From the NCBI RefSeq assembly GCF_000974985.2, contig NZ_LAVA02000084.1, positions 1 to 61,590 on the forward strand: a stretch of 61,590 nucleotides of DNA, written 5' to 3'. Positions 8,319 through 15,958 of this stretch are shown piece after piece. Numbering within the stretch: position 1 is the first letter of the stretch; every line of letters starts with the position of its first letter. The stretch comes from Streptomyces mangrovisoli. GTDB taxonomy: Bacteria > Actinomycetota > Actinomycetes > Streptomycetales > Streptomycetaceae. Under the pieces are notes generated by a model. It ran no database searches. It was given only the letters and a program-made list of their open reading frames with translations, and was not told the DNA's origin. The position numbers were made by a program, and so were the translations under genes.

Positions 8319-9368
8319 TCAAGAGGTCTTGACCGTGATCGTGCCGTTCTTGATGCCTTCCTCGGCCTTCTTCAGCGCCGCCTGGAGCTCGGCGTTGTTC
8401 TTGAAGGTCGGGTTGGAGTCGGCCAGGCCGACACCGCCGTTGGACAGCGAGCCACGGACCTCGCCGGACAGCGGCTTCTTGTCCTTGATGACGGACTTCG
8501 ACAGGTCGTACACCGCACCCTGCACGTTCTTCAGCGCGGAGGTGAGGATGTAGTTCTTGTACGGGGCCAGCGCGGCCTGCTTGTACTGGTCGGAGTCGAC
8601 GCCGATCGCCCAGACCTTGTGGGCGGCGGCGGCCTTGATGACACCCTGGCCGGAGAGGCCGGCCGCGGCGTAGATCACGTCGGCGCCGTCGGCGATCTGG
8701 CCCTCGGCGGCGGTCTCGCCCTTGTCGGGGCTGGAGAAGCCGCCCTCGGCCGCGGTCTGGGTCAGGTACTGGGCCTTGACCTTGACGCTCGGCTTGGTGT
8801 CCTTGACGCCCTGCTCGTAGCCCGCCTCGAACTTGTGGATCAGCGGGACGTCCACGCCGCCGATGAAGCCGACGGTGTTGGTCTTGGTGGTGAGCGCGGC
8901 GGCGACACCGGCGAGGTACGAGGACTGCTCCTCGTGGAACACCATGTCGGCGACGTTCTTCTTGTTGATGGTGTTGTCGTCAATGATGCCGAACGTCGTG
9001 TTCGGGAACTTGGCCGCGGCCTCCTTGACGGCGGGCGCGTACGCGTAGCCGACGCCGATGACCGGGTTGTAGCCGGACTTGGCCAGGGTCTCCAGACGCT
9101 GCACCTTGTCGGCGTCGGACTCGTTGTCCTGCGGCTCGATGTCCCGACCGCCGACGTTGAAGTCCTTCTGGGCCTGCTGGAAGCCCGCGTACGCGGCGTC
9201 GTTGAAGGACTGGTCGCCCTTGCCGCCGACGTCGTAAGCAAGGCCGATGCCCTTGCTCTCGTTGCTGCCGCTGGAGGACGAGCTCGACGAGCTGCCGCAG
9301 GCGGATACGGTGACTGCAAGTGCAGCGGTTGCAACGCCTGCAACCGCGATACGGGACACCCGGCGCAT
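8319..9368 (-). CDS. BMP family nucleoside-binding lipoprotein (copy proximal to the ABC genes)
   Basis: This 349-residue substrate-binding protein of the BmpA/Med family is presumably attached to the outer face of the membrane. The signal peptide MRRVSRIAVAGVATAALAV ends in lipobox VSAC, followed by a serine-rich linker. The mature domain contains AYDVGGKGDQSFNDAAY, IGVGYAYAPAV, GFIGGVD and DVIYAAAGLSGQGV, which line the ligand cleft in this family. ATG 9368 has AAGGAG upstream; a longer frame to 9494 lacks such a site. It is closely related to the next gene (9598-10668) and is followed by a hairpin and the ABC core. The exact nucleoside is unknown. Confidence 0.92.
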   Translation of the reverse strand: MRRVSRIAVAGVATAALAVTVSACGSSSSSSSSGSNESKGIGLAYDVGGKGDQSFNDAAYAGFQQAQKDFNVGGRDIEPQDNESDADKVQRLETLAKSGYNPVIGVGYAYAPAVKEAAAKFPNTTFGIIDDNTINKKNVADMVFHEEQSSYLAGVAAALTTKTNTVGFIGGVDVPLIHKFEAGYEQGVKDTKPSVKVKAQYLTQTAAEGGFSSPDKGETAAEGQIADGADVIYAAAGLSGQGVIKAAAAHKVWAIGVDSDQYKQAALAPYKNYILTSALKNVQGAVYDLSKSVIKDKKPLSGEVRGSLSNGGVGLADSNPTFKNNAELQAALKKAEEGIKNGTITVKTS

Positions 9369-9422
9369 GGAACGTGACTCCTTTGTGCAAGCGCCCAACC
9401 AGGCGCTGGTTCCGCCGCAGCG

Positions 9423-9434
9423 TAACGCGCGTAG
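9423..9434. promoter_or_regulatory. TAACGCGCGTAG operator-like site upstream of the proximal BMP gene
   Basis: Differs from the perfect palindrome at 8101 by one base (TAA instead of CTA at the left edge). It lies about 55 bases ahead of the lipoprotein start, in the untranslated leader or promoter. Confidence 0.65.
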
Positions 9435-9505
9435 ACCAGACGGAAAAACCCTTCTGTCCGGTCCGTTACCGAGCTGTGGCCACAGATGACACAAACCTTA
9501 CGGAC

Positions 9506-9544
9506 GACTGAACGCCCCATGCGGGACGCAAGGGGCGTTCAGTC
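9506..9544 (-). terminator. Hairpin between the two BMP genes
   Basis: A 13-bp perfect stem (GACTGAACGCCCC and its complement) is continued after an A-A mismatch by a 4-bp TGCG/CGCA inner stem. It lies downstream of the distal BMP gene and upstream of the proximal one, so each lipoprotein gene is probably its own transcription unit. Confidence 0.75.
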
Positions 9545-9597
9545 TGCAACGATGCCCGACCGGAGCAGATTCGGCGACCGGAAGGGTCAAGAGAAGG

Positions 9598-10668
9598 TCA
9601 CTTGGTGTTGACCGTGACCTTGCCGTCGATGATGTCCTGCTTGGCCTTGTTCACCGCGTCCACGACCTCGGTCATGGCCTGGTACTTCGGGTTGGAGTCG
9701 GCGAAGCCCACGCCGCCGGTCTTCAGGGTGCCCTCGACCACACCGCTCTCCGGCTTGCCGTCCACGACCGACTTCGCGAGGTCGTAGACCGCGCCGCCGA
9801 CGTTCTTCAGCGCGGAGCCGAGGATGTACTCCTTGTAGTTCCCGAGCGCGGACTGCTTGTACTGGTCGGAGTCGACGCCGATCGCCCAGATCTTCGCGGC
9901 GGACGCGGCCTGGATGACGCCCTGGCCGGAGAGCCCGGCCGCGTGGTAGATCACGTCCGCGCCCGCGTCGATCTGGCCCTGGGCGGCGGCCTTGCCCTTG
10001 TCGGGGCTGGAGAAGCCGCCCTCGGCCGCCGTCTGGGTCAGGTACTGCGACTCGATCTTGATCTTCGGGTTGACGGACTTGGCGCCCTGGTCGAAGCCCG
10101 CCTCGAAGGTGTGGATCAGCGGGATGTCCACGCCGCCGATGAAGCCGATGTGGTCCTTCTTGGTCGCCGACGCGGCGGCCACGCCCGCGAGGTAGGAGGA
10201 CTGCTCGGCGGCGAAGACCAGGTCGGCGACGTTGTCGGCCTTGATGGTCGAGTCGTCGATCATGCCGAAGGTGATCTTCGGGTACTTCGCGGCGACCTCC
10301 TTGACCGCGGGGGCGTAGGAGTAGCCGACCCCGATGATCGGGTTGTAACCGGCCTTGGCGAGCGTCTCCAGACGCTGGATCTTGTCCGCGTCGGACTCGT
10401 TGTCCTGCGGCTCGATGTCCCGGCCGCCGATCTTGAAGTCCTTCTCCGCCTTCGAGAAGCCGTCGAACGCCGCGTCGTTGAAGGACTGGTCGCCCTTGCC
10501 GCCGACGTCGTAGGCGAGACCGATGCCCTTGCCGGTGTACTTGCCGTCCTTGGACGTGTCACCGGCCGAATCGCTGCTGGACTTGCCGCACCCGGCGGCC
10601 GCGAGGGCGATGACAGCGACGGTCACCGCGGTTCGGGAGAACCTGGTCCTACGAGAGTTCAGACGCAC
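9598..10668 (-). CDS. BMP family nucleoside-binding lipoprotein (distal paralogue)
   Basis: A 356-residue paralogue of the neighbouring BMP protein. Long blocks are shared almost exactly (YDVGGKGDQSFNDAA, GGRDIEPQDNESDADK, YLTQTAAEGGFSSPDKG, GVDSDQYKQ). The signal peptide has an Arg-rich start (RLNSRRTRFSR), a hydrophobic core and a lipobox ending AAGC. Start choice: GTG 10668 is preceded by GAAGGGG at 6-base spacing, whereas ATG 10683 and TTG 10716 lack a well-placed site. The tandem duplication suggests two binding proteins sharing one ABC core, perhaps with different nucleoside preference. It has its own operator-like palindrome and hairpin. Confidence 0.9.
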   Translation of the reverse strand: MRLNSRRTRFSRTAVTVAVIALAAAGCGKSSSDSAGDTSKDGKYTGKGIGLAYDVGGKGDQSFNDAAFDGFSKAEKDFKIGGRDIEPQDNESDADKIQRLETLAKAGYNPIIGVGYSYAPAVKEVAAKYPKITFGMIDDSTIKADNVADLVFAAEQSSYLAGVAAASATKKDHIGFIGGVDIPLIHTFEAGFDQGAKSVNPKIKIESQYLTQTAAEGGFSSPDKGKAAAQGQIDAGADVIYHAAGLSGQGVIQAASAAKIWAIGVDSDQYKQSALGNYKEYILGSALKNVGGAVYDLAKSVVDGKPESGVVEGTLKTGGVGFADSNPKYQAMTEVVDAVNKAKQDIIDGKVTVNTK

Positions 10669-10749
10669 AGCAAGCCCCTTCATCCCCACGGCGCCGTCAC
10701 CGGCCCGCTTCCCCAATGTGCCGCCAGTGGTGGCGAGTTCGGCGCACAG

Positions 10750-10761
10750 TAACGCGCGTAG
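10750..10761. promoter_or_regulatory. TAACGCGCGTAG operator-like site upstream of the distal BMP gene
   Basis: Identical in sequence to the site at 9423. It lies about 80 bases before GTG 10668. A related partial copy, CGCGCGTTA, lies further upstream at 10811-10819. Confidence 0.65.
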
Positions 10762-10810
10762 AAGGGGAGGGGAACGGGGTTTCTCGCGGCCGTTATCGAT
10801 TCGTGCCGCC

Positions 10811-10819
10811 CGCGCGTTA
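10811..10819. promoter_or_regulatory. Partial second copy of the nucleoside-regulon motif
   Basis: CGCGCGTTA matches the right half of CTACGCGCGTTA, 50-60 bases from the full site. It could be a weaker auxiliary operator or chance; the left half is degraded. Confidence 0.35.
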
Positions 10820-10857
10820 CAGCCTCGTTCCCCGGGTTACACCGGGGTGACACAAGT

Positions 10858-10893
10858 GGACGAAGGGGCGCCAAAGCGGGCGCCCCTTCGTCC
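10858..10893 (-). terminator. Hairpin terminator after the M20 amidohydrolase gene
   Basis: Perfect 15-bp stem (GGACGAAGGGGCGCC and complement) with loop AAAGCG, 30 bases after the amidohydrolase stop. No U-tract. Confidence 0.8.
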
Positions 10894-10922
10894 GGACCTG
10901 TCCGACCCGTCCGACCCGCCGG

Positions 10923-12140
10923 TCAGTTCCCCGCGTCCAGCAGGGCGGCGGCGGTGAACAGCTCCACGCCCACGGTGATCGCGTGTTCGTCGGCGTCGAA
11001 GTCGCCCTGGTGCAGGTCGCGCACGGTCCGCTCGCCCGGGGTGCGCACGCCGAGCCGCGCCATCGCGCCGGGCACCTGCTCCAGGTACCAGGAGAAGTCC
11101 TCGCCGCCGAGGCTCTGCTCGGTGCCCTCGACGGACTCGGCGCCGCGCCGCACGGTCATCGCGTCCCGCAGCAGCCCGGTCACGTCCGCGTCGTTGACCA
11201 CGGGCGGCACCCCGCGGACGTAGTTGATCTCGGACTTGGCGCCGTGCAGGTTGGCGACCTCGTCGATGGCCGCCACGACGATGTCGGGCGCCGCCCGCCA
11301 GGCCTCGATGTCGAGGCAGCGCACGGTGCCGGAGAGCTCGGCGTGCTGCGGGATGACGTTCGGCGCGTGACCGGACTCGATCCGGCCCCAGGTGACCGCG
11401 AGGCCGCTGCGGGTGTCGACCCGCCGGCCCACCAGCGCGGGCACGTCGACGGCCACCCGGGCCGCCGCGGTGACCAGGTCGGTGGTCAGATGCGGTCGCG
11501 CGGTGTGCCCGCCGGGTCCGTCCAGGGCGACCTCCAGACGGTCGCAGGCGGAGGTGATGGCGCCGGTGCGCAGGCCGATCCGGCCGGCGTCGACGCGGGG
11601 GTCGCAGTGCACGGCGATCATCCGCCCGACCCCCTCCAGCGCGCCGCCCGCGATGGCGTCGGCGGCGCCGCCGGGCAGCACCTCCTCGGCGGGCTGGAAG
11701 ACCAGCCGCACCGGGCGCGGCAGCCGGCCCTCGCGGTGCAGGCCTGCCAGGACCAGGCCGGCGCCCAGCACCACGGTGGTGTGCACGTCGTGACCGCAGG
11801 CGTGGGCCCGGTCGGGCACGGTCGAGCGGTAGGCGCACTCGCTCTTGGTGTCCGGGATGGGCAGGGCGTCGATGTCCGCCCGCAGGGCGAGCATGGGCGT
11901 GACGCCGTCCCACTCGCCGATGTCGCAGACGAGTCCGGTCCCCACGGCGAGTACGCGCGGCTCGAGGCCGGCCGTCTCCAGGCGCGCCTTGATGGCCGCC
12001 GTCGTGCGGAACTCCTGATTGCCGAGCTCGGGGTGCATGTGCAGGTCGCGCCGGAACGCGACGAGCTCGGCGAACAGCGCCTCGCTCAGCGTTCCGGGGA
12101 GTGCGTCACCGGGGAGGTCGGCCTCGGACTCTCGGGACAT
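10923..12140 (-). CDS. M20 family metallopeptidase / N-acyl-amino-acid amidohydrolase
   Basis: A 405-residue amidohydrolase of the M20D (AmhX/HipO-like) group. The N-terminus has LHMHPELGNQEF. Metal-site motifs are MLALRADIDALPI, ACGHDVHTTVVLGAGLVL, FQPAEEVLPGGAADAI and the C-terminal GGEDFSWYLEQVPGAMARLG. Such enzymes hydrolyse N-acyl amino acids or related amides in the cytoplasm; the real substrate is unknown. ATG 12140 has AGAGGG 11 bases upstream; GTG 12152 sits directly on that site and is less likely. The upstream region holds GGTCAACTGACC (12178-12189), an imperfect palindrome that could be an operator. It is in the same orientation as the nucleoside locus but is separated from it by a hairpin. 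Confidence 0.9.
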   Translation of the reverse strand: MSRESEADLPGDALPGTLSEALFAELVAFRRDLHMHPELGNQEFRTTAAIKARLETAGLEPRVLAVGTGLVCDIGEWDGVTPMLALRADIDALPIPDTKSECAYRSTVPDRAHACGHDVHTTVVLGAGLVLAGLHREGRLPRPVRLVFQPAEEVLPGGAADAIAGGALEGVGRMIAVHCDPRVDAGRIGLRTGAITSACDRLEVALDGPGGHTARPHLTTDLVTAAARVAVDVPALVGRRVDTRSGLAVTWGRIESGHAPNVIPQHAELSGTVRCLDIEAWRAAPDIVVAAIDEVANLHGAKSEINYVRGVPPVVNDADVTGLLRDAMTVRRGAESVEGTEQSLGGEDFSWYLEQVPGAMARLGVRTPGERTVRDLHQGDFDADEHAITVGVELFTAAALLDAGN

Positions 12141-12449
12141 CAATTGGTTCACCCTCTGAAGGGTAGGACGCCCGGCCGGTCAACTGACCCTCGATCAACA
12201 AAACTTCAGCCCGTTAGGGTAAGAAATTCTGGCCACCGCAGGCATGACCGGTGGGTGAGATGGGTAAACTCGCCCGCTCGCGGCCGAGTGGATCATGGAA
12301 TCCACGGGTGGTGACTTCCGTCACATCCCGTTACCCGTCTCCCATTCTCGTTGCTTCCTTCAACGGATACCACGCAGGGCCGCAGCCACGCTCGAACGCC
12401 TGCGGCGGGCTCGCATGACATCCGGCCGCGGCCCGGTGGGGGGCTGGTC

Positions 12450-12469
12450 GCGCAGTTCCCCGCGCCCCT
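12450..12469 (+). repeat. Dispersed Streptomyces repeat, copy 1
   Basis: GCGCAGTTCCCCGCGCCCCT, exact. The same 20-mer recurs at 12517, inverted near 12560, and at 61416 and 61542. Confidence 0.85.
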
Positions 12470-12516
12470 GCCGGGCGCACCCGCCGTTCCCGGCCGCGGG
12501 CCGGTGGGGGTCGAGC

Positions 12517-12579
12517 GCGCAGTTCCCCGCGCCCCTGACGGGGCTGCCGGTCACCTCCTGGGGGCGCGGGGAACTGCGC
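12517..12579. repeat. Inverted pair of the dispersed repeat forming a long hairpin
   Basis: Copies at 12517-12536 (plus) and 12560-12579 (minus) are 19-bp complementary around a 23-base spacer. The structure lies about 57 bases downstream of the sialyltransferase-like gene and could end that operon's transcript. Confidence 0.8.
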
Positions 12580-12635
12580 GACCAGCCACGACAGGTCCGC
12601 ACCCGGACAGGGGCAGCCGTTCGGGTGCAAGGGGG

Positions 12636-13724
12636 CTATACGGCCGTCACGGCCGCCAGGCGGTGGACGTCGCGAGCCGTGCCCGTGACGCCGGAGAGGA
12701 AGCCCTGGGCCCGCGGCGAGGCGTTCTCCGTGAGCCAGGCCGGGTCGATGTCGCAGACCGCGACCCGCACCCCCGTGCCGGCCAGCGCCAGCGGCAGGGT
12801 GTGGACCACGGTCGACGGGAAGCTGAGGATGGTGGCGCCTATCGGCCCGCGCCGGGCGATCAGCTCCAGCGGCAGGTCGGGGCGGACGATCTCGAGACCG
12901 GTCTCCCCCGCGAGCCGGTGCAGCTTCTCCGTGTTCTCCCGCCGGTGCGCGAAGTAGCGGGTGACGCCGTGCGCCCTGGCGAGGACGCGGACGGCCTCCA
13001 GGTAGTGCGCGTCGTCCACGACACCGGTCTCCACCAGGGAGGTGCCGACCATGTCGGCGCCCTTGGTGATGCGCGGTGGCCCGAACCGGGCGCGGGTCCA
13101 CGCGAAGTCGTTGGCCGTGACGGTGACCCCGTCCGGCACGTCGTCGATCGGCATGGAGGAGAAAACCTCCACCGTGCGCCGGCCGGTCGGCGTGAGTCTG
13201 CGCCGCGCCGAGGCGGACACGGGGGCGAACAGCAGGTCCCGGGGGCCAGGGCGGCCGCCCTTGCGGTGCCAGCGCACCAGCCGCTCCCCGCGGGCGAGCT
13301 GCGCGACGAACTCCATCGTCGCGGTGCCGTCGTCGACGACGACCAGCTCGCGGGCCCGGGTGATGGTCAGCAGCAGCTGGACGTAGCGGGAGAACGGGTC
13401 GCCCATCACCACCCGGCCGGCCCGGCGCAGCAGCGGCGCGAGTCCCCCGACGGTCTGGAAGGGCGCGGTGGTGCCGCCCCGCGCCTCCTCCCAGCGGACC
13501 TCGTACCCCTCGTCCCGGGCCAGCTCCGCCATGCGGCGCAGCTGGCCCCGGGTCATGGGGTCGGTCGGGGACAGGACGACGAGAGTGAGTGCCGCGCCGA
13601 GCGTGCCGGAGTCACCGGGTGCGTGCGCGTACGCCCATTCCAGGACGTTCAGCAGCTGCACCGGGCTCTCCACGAAGGCGAGCGTGTGGGGGGTGAAGCC
13701 GGCGGTGCCGGCGCGGGTGCTCAT
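12636..13724 (-). CDS. Putative sialyltransferase-like glycosyltransferase (GT52-like)
   Basis: A 362-residue protein without a signal peptide. The C-terminal half reads VTRYFAHRRENTEKLHRLAGE, DLPLELIARR and GATILSFPSTVVHTLPLALAG. These resemble the 'K/R-x-HPRE', 'P-x-E' and 'S-S-T' blocks of lipooligosaccharide sialyltransferases and polysialyltransferase-fold enzymes. It is the last gene of a four-gene minus-strand operon with neuB, neuA-HAD and a DUF6716-like glycosyltransferase. A role in transferring the CMP-activated nonulosonic acid fits, but the assignment rests on weak motifs and context. The Shine-Dalgarno before ATG 13724 is poor. Confidence 0.65.
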   Translation of the reverse strand: MSTRAGTAGFTPHTLAFVESPVQLLNVLEWAYAHAPGDSGTLGAALTLVVLSPTDPMTRGQLRRMAELARDEGYEVRWEEARGGTTAPFQTVGGLAPLLRRAGRVVMGDPFSRYVQLLLTITRARELVVVDDGTATMEFVAQLARGERLVRWHRKGGRPGPRDLLFAPVSASARRRLTPTGRRTVEVFSSMPIDDVPDGVTVTANDFAWTRARFGPPRITKGADMVGTSLVETGVVDDAHYLEAVRVLARAHGVTRYFAHRRENTEKLHRLAGETGLEIVRPDLPLELIARRGPIGATILSFPSTVVHTLPLALAGTGVRVAVCDIDPAWLTENASPRAQGFLSGVTGTARDVHRLAAVTAV

Positions 13725-13761
13725 CGGGTTCGTCCGTCCCCTGACCGTGGGTGGTCCCGGC

Positions 13762-14700
13762 TCAGACGGCCAGCGGCTCGCCGGCCGCCGCGGCGATCTC
13801 CGCCTCGGCGACGACGCCGGAGACGCGGCGCAGCTTCTTCATCGGGCCGAGCTCGGAGTCGTAGACCTTCTTGACGCCGTCACCGAGGGACTCCTCGATA
13901 GTGCGGATGTCGCGGACCAGGCGGACGAGGCCCTGCGGCTCGACCGAGGCGGCCTGGTCCGAGCCCCACATGGCGCGGTCGAGGGTGATGTGGCGCTCGA
14001 CGAAGGTGGCGCCGAGGGCGACCGCGGCGAGCGTGGTCTGCAGGCCGGTCTCGTGGCCGGAGTAGCCGATCGGGACGTTCGGGAACTCCTTCTCCAGCGT
14101 GTTGATCACGCGGAGGTTCAGCTCGTCGGCCTTGGCCGGGTAGGTGGAGGTGGCGTGGCACATCAGGATGTTGTCCGAGCCGAGGACCTCGACCGCGTGG
14201 CGGATCTGCTTCGGGGTGGACATGCCGGTGGAGAGGATCACCGCGCGGCCGGTGGCGCGCAGGGCGCGCAGCAGCTCGTCGTCGGTGAGGGAGGCGGAGG
14301 CCACCTTGTGGGCGGGGACGTCGAACTTCTCCAGGAAGGCGACGGCCTCGGTGTCCCACGGGGAGGCGAACCAGTCGATGCCCTGCTTCTTGCAGTGCTC
14401 GTCGATCTGGCGGTACTCGTCCTCACCGAACTCCACGCGGTGGCGGTAGTCGATGTAGGTCATCCGGCCCCAGGGGGTGTCGCGCTCGATGTCCCACTGG
14501 TCGCGCGGGGTGCAGATCTCCGGGGTGCGCTTCTGGAACTTGACGGCGTCGCAGCCGGCCTCGGCCGCCACGTCGATGAGCTTGAAGGCGTTCTCCAGCT
14601 CCCCGTTGTGGTTGATGCCGATCTCGCCGCAGATGTAGACGGGCTTGCCGGGGCCGACCTCACGCGAACCGAAGTTGCGAATGCGGGAGTTGGTGCTCAT
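13762..14700 (-). CDS. neuB: NeuB-type nonulosonic acid synthase lacking the SAF domain
   Basis: This enzyme condenses phosphoenolpyruvate with a hexose or hexosamine (often its phosphate) to make a nine-carbon acid. NeuB-barrel motifs are ICGEIGINHNGELENAFKLID, AVKFQKRTPE, ILSTGMST, CHATSTYPA and IGYSGHETGL. Length is 312 residues. Typical bacterial NeuB is nearer 340-350 because of a C-terminal SAF (antifreeze-like) domain, which is absent: the protein stops at KLRRVSGVVAEAEIAAAAGEPLAV, where SAF would begin. In S. coelicolor related genes have been linked to Kdn-type teichulosonic acid (my recollection), so the product may be Kdn rather than Neu5Ac. Eleven bases separate it from neuA. Confidence 0.9.
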   Translation of the reverse strand: MSTNSRIRNFGSREVGPGKPVYICGEIGINHNGELENAFKLIDVAAEAGCDAVKFQKRTPEICTPRDQWDIERDTPWGRMTYIDYRHRVEFGEDEYRQIDEHCKKQGIDWFASPWDTEAVAFLEKFDVPAHKVASASLTDDELLRALRATGRAVILSTGMSTPKQIRHAVEVLGSDNILMCHATSTYPAKADELNLRVINTLEKEFPNVPIGYSGHETGLQTTLAAVALGATFVERHITLDRAMWGSDQAASVEPQGLVRLVRDIRTIEESLGDGVKKVYDSELGPMKKLRRVSGVVAEAEIAAAAGEPLAV

Positions 14701-14711
14701 GGGGGATTTCC

Positions 14712-15938
14712 TTACTTGGAGAGAGGGTCGAGAGAGTCGAGAGAGGGTCCGAGGATCCAGCCGGCGATCTCTCGGATCGCGCCGTCGCCACCGGGGACGG
14801 TGGTGACCACGCGTGCGGCGCCGCGTACGACGTCGTGGGCGCTGGCGACCGCCACGGGCCAGCCCACGAGGGCGAAGCACGGGAGGTCGTTGACGTCGTT
14901 GCCGACGTAGAGCACGCGCTCCGGCGCGATGCCCTGTTCCTCGCACCACTGCTTGAGCGCGAGGTCCTTGCGGTCGATGCCGTGCAGGACCGGGATCTTC
15001 AGCTTCCGGGCCCTGGCGGCGACCACCGGGTTCTGTTCCGTGGACAGGATCAGCATCTTGAGCCCGCTCTTGCGCAGGGCCGCGATGCCGAGTCCGTCCC
15101 CGCGGTGCACGGAGACGAACTCCCGTCCGTCGGAGTCGATCAGCACCCGATCGTCGGTCTGGGTGCCGTCGAAGTCGAGGACCACCGCGTCGATGTCGTC
15201 GGCGGTGGGCAGCGAACCGGGGCGGTCCGCGTCGAAGAGGGGGGCCAGCGCACGGGCGCGGGCGAGGTCGTGCGGATCGTCGATCTCCAGCACCCGCGCG
15301 GGGTCGGTGCGCACCAGTTCGGTACGGCCGAAGAAGCGGTGCTGGTGCTTGCGGAAGCCCGCCGCGTCCATCGCGTAGGCGGCGCCGGTCTCCAGGAAGT
15401 CCTGGGGGCGGTCCTGGCGGCGCGGGCGGAAGGACTTCTCGTGGTTGACGCCGAGGCCGCCCTCGCCCGCCTCGTCGGAGTGGCGCCAGACGAAGCCGTG
15501 GAAGGGGGCGACGGTCACCGCGGTGTCCGCGCCCTGCTCGGCGACCGCCCCGGCCACGCCGTCGACGTCCTCGCGGATCAGGAAGGGGCTGGTGCACTGG
15601 ACGAGGAGGACCACGTCGACGGAGGCGCCGTGCAGGGTCTCGTGGGCGTCCATCGCGTGCAGCACGGCCGCCTCGGAGGTGGCGGTGTCGCCGGCGATGA
15701 CGGCGGGACGCAGCACGACCTCGGCGCCCGCCTCGCGGGCGGCGGCGGCGATGGCCTGGTCGTCGGTGGAGACGACGACGTCGGTGACGAGCCGGGTGGC
15801 GAGGCACTCGCGGACCGCTCGCGCGACCAGCGGCACGCCGCCGATGGGCGCGAGGTTCTTCGCGGGCACTCCCTTGGAGCCGCCGCGCGCGGGGATCACG
15901 GCGAGGATGCGCCGCTCCCCGACTGCTGTGTCGGACAT
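14712..15938 (-). CDS. neuA: CMP-nonulosonate cytidylyltransferase fused to a HAD phosphatase (NeuA-HAD)
   Basis: 408 residues in two domains. Residues 1-235 are NeuA: RILAVIPARGGSKGVPAKNLAPIGG binds CTP, followed by VVLLVQCTSPF and VLEIDDPHDL. Residues 245-400 are a KdsC-like HAD hydrolase with motif I DFDGTQTDDRV, motif II ILSTEQN, and motif IV YVGNDVNDLPCFALVGWPVA. The HAD half probably removes the 9-phosphate left by NeuB before the NeuA half makes the CMP sugar. ATG 15938 has AAGGAG at 8-base spacing. It sits between neuB and the DUF6716-like gene in one operon. Vertebrate CMP-sialate synthetases have the same domain order. Confidence 0.93.
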   Translation of the reverse strand: MSDTAVGERRILAVIPARGGSKGVPAKNLAPIGGVPLVARAVRECLATRLVTDVVVSTDDQAIAAAAREAGAEVVLRPAVIAGDTATSEAAVLHAMDAHETLHGASVDVVLLVQCTSPFLIREDVDGVAGAVAEQGADTAVTVAPFHGFVWRHSDEAGEGGLGVNHEKSFRPRRQDRPQDFLETGAAYAMDAAGFRKHQHRFFGRTELVRTDPARVLEIDDPHDLARARALAPLFDADRPGSLPTADDIDAVVLDFDGTQTDDRVLIDSDGREFVSVHRGDGLGIAALRKSGLKMLILSTEQNPVVAARARKLKIPVLHGIDRKDLALKQWCEEQGIAPERVLYVGNDVNDLPCFALVGWPVAVASAHDVVRGAARVVTTVPGGDGAIREIAGWILGPSLDSLDPLSK

Positions 15939-15958
15939 GGACTTTTCTCCTTGGTGGC

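Larger units (their letters stand above)
12141..12635. other. Intergenic region with promoter area and dispersed repeats
   Basis: About 500 bases without a credible gene. The left part (12141-12300) is the 5' region of the amidohydrolase gene. It includes GGTCAACTGACC and, on the minus strand, TTACCCTAAC, which could hold a -10. The right part holds three copies of the Streptomyces GCGCAGTTCCCCGCGCCCCT repeat, two of which face each other. Open frames here run through repeats and are not genes. Confidence 0.6.

Noticed and set aside
12360..12602. Small minus-strand frame in the dispersed-repeat region
   Set aside because: It is translated repeat sequence (GCGCAGTTCCCCGCGCCCCT copies), a common false hypothetical in Streptomyces.
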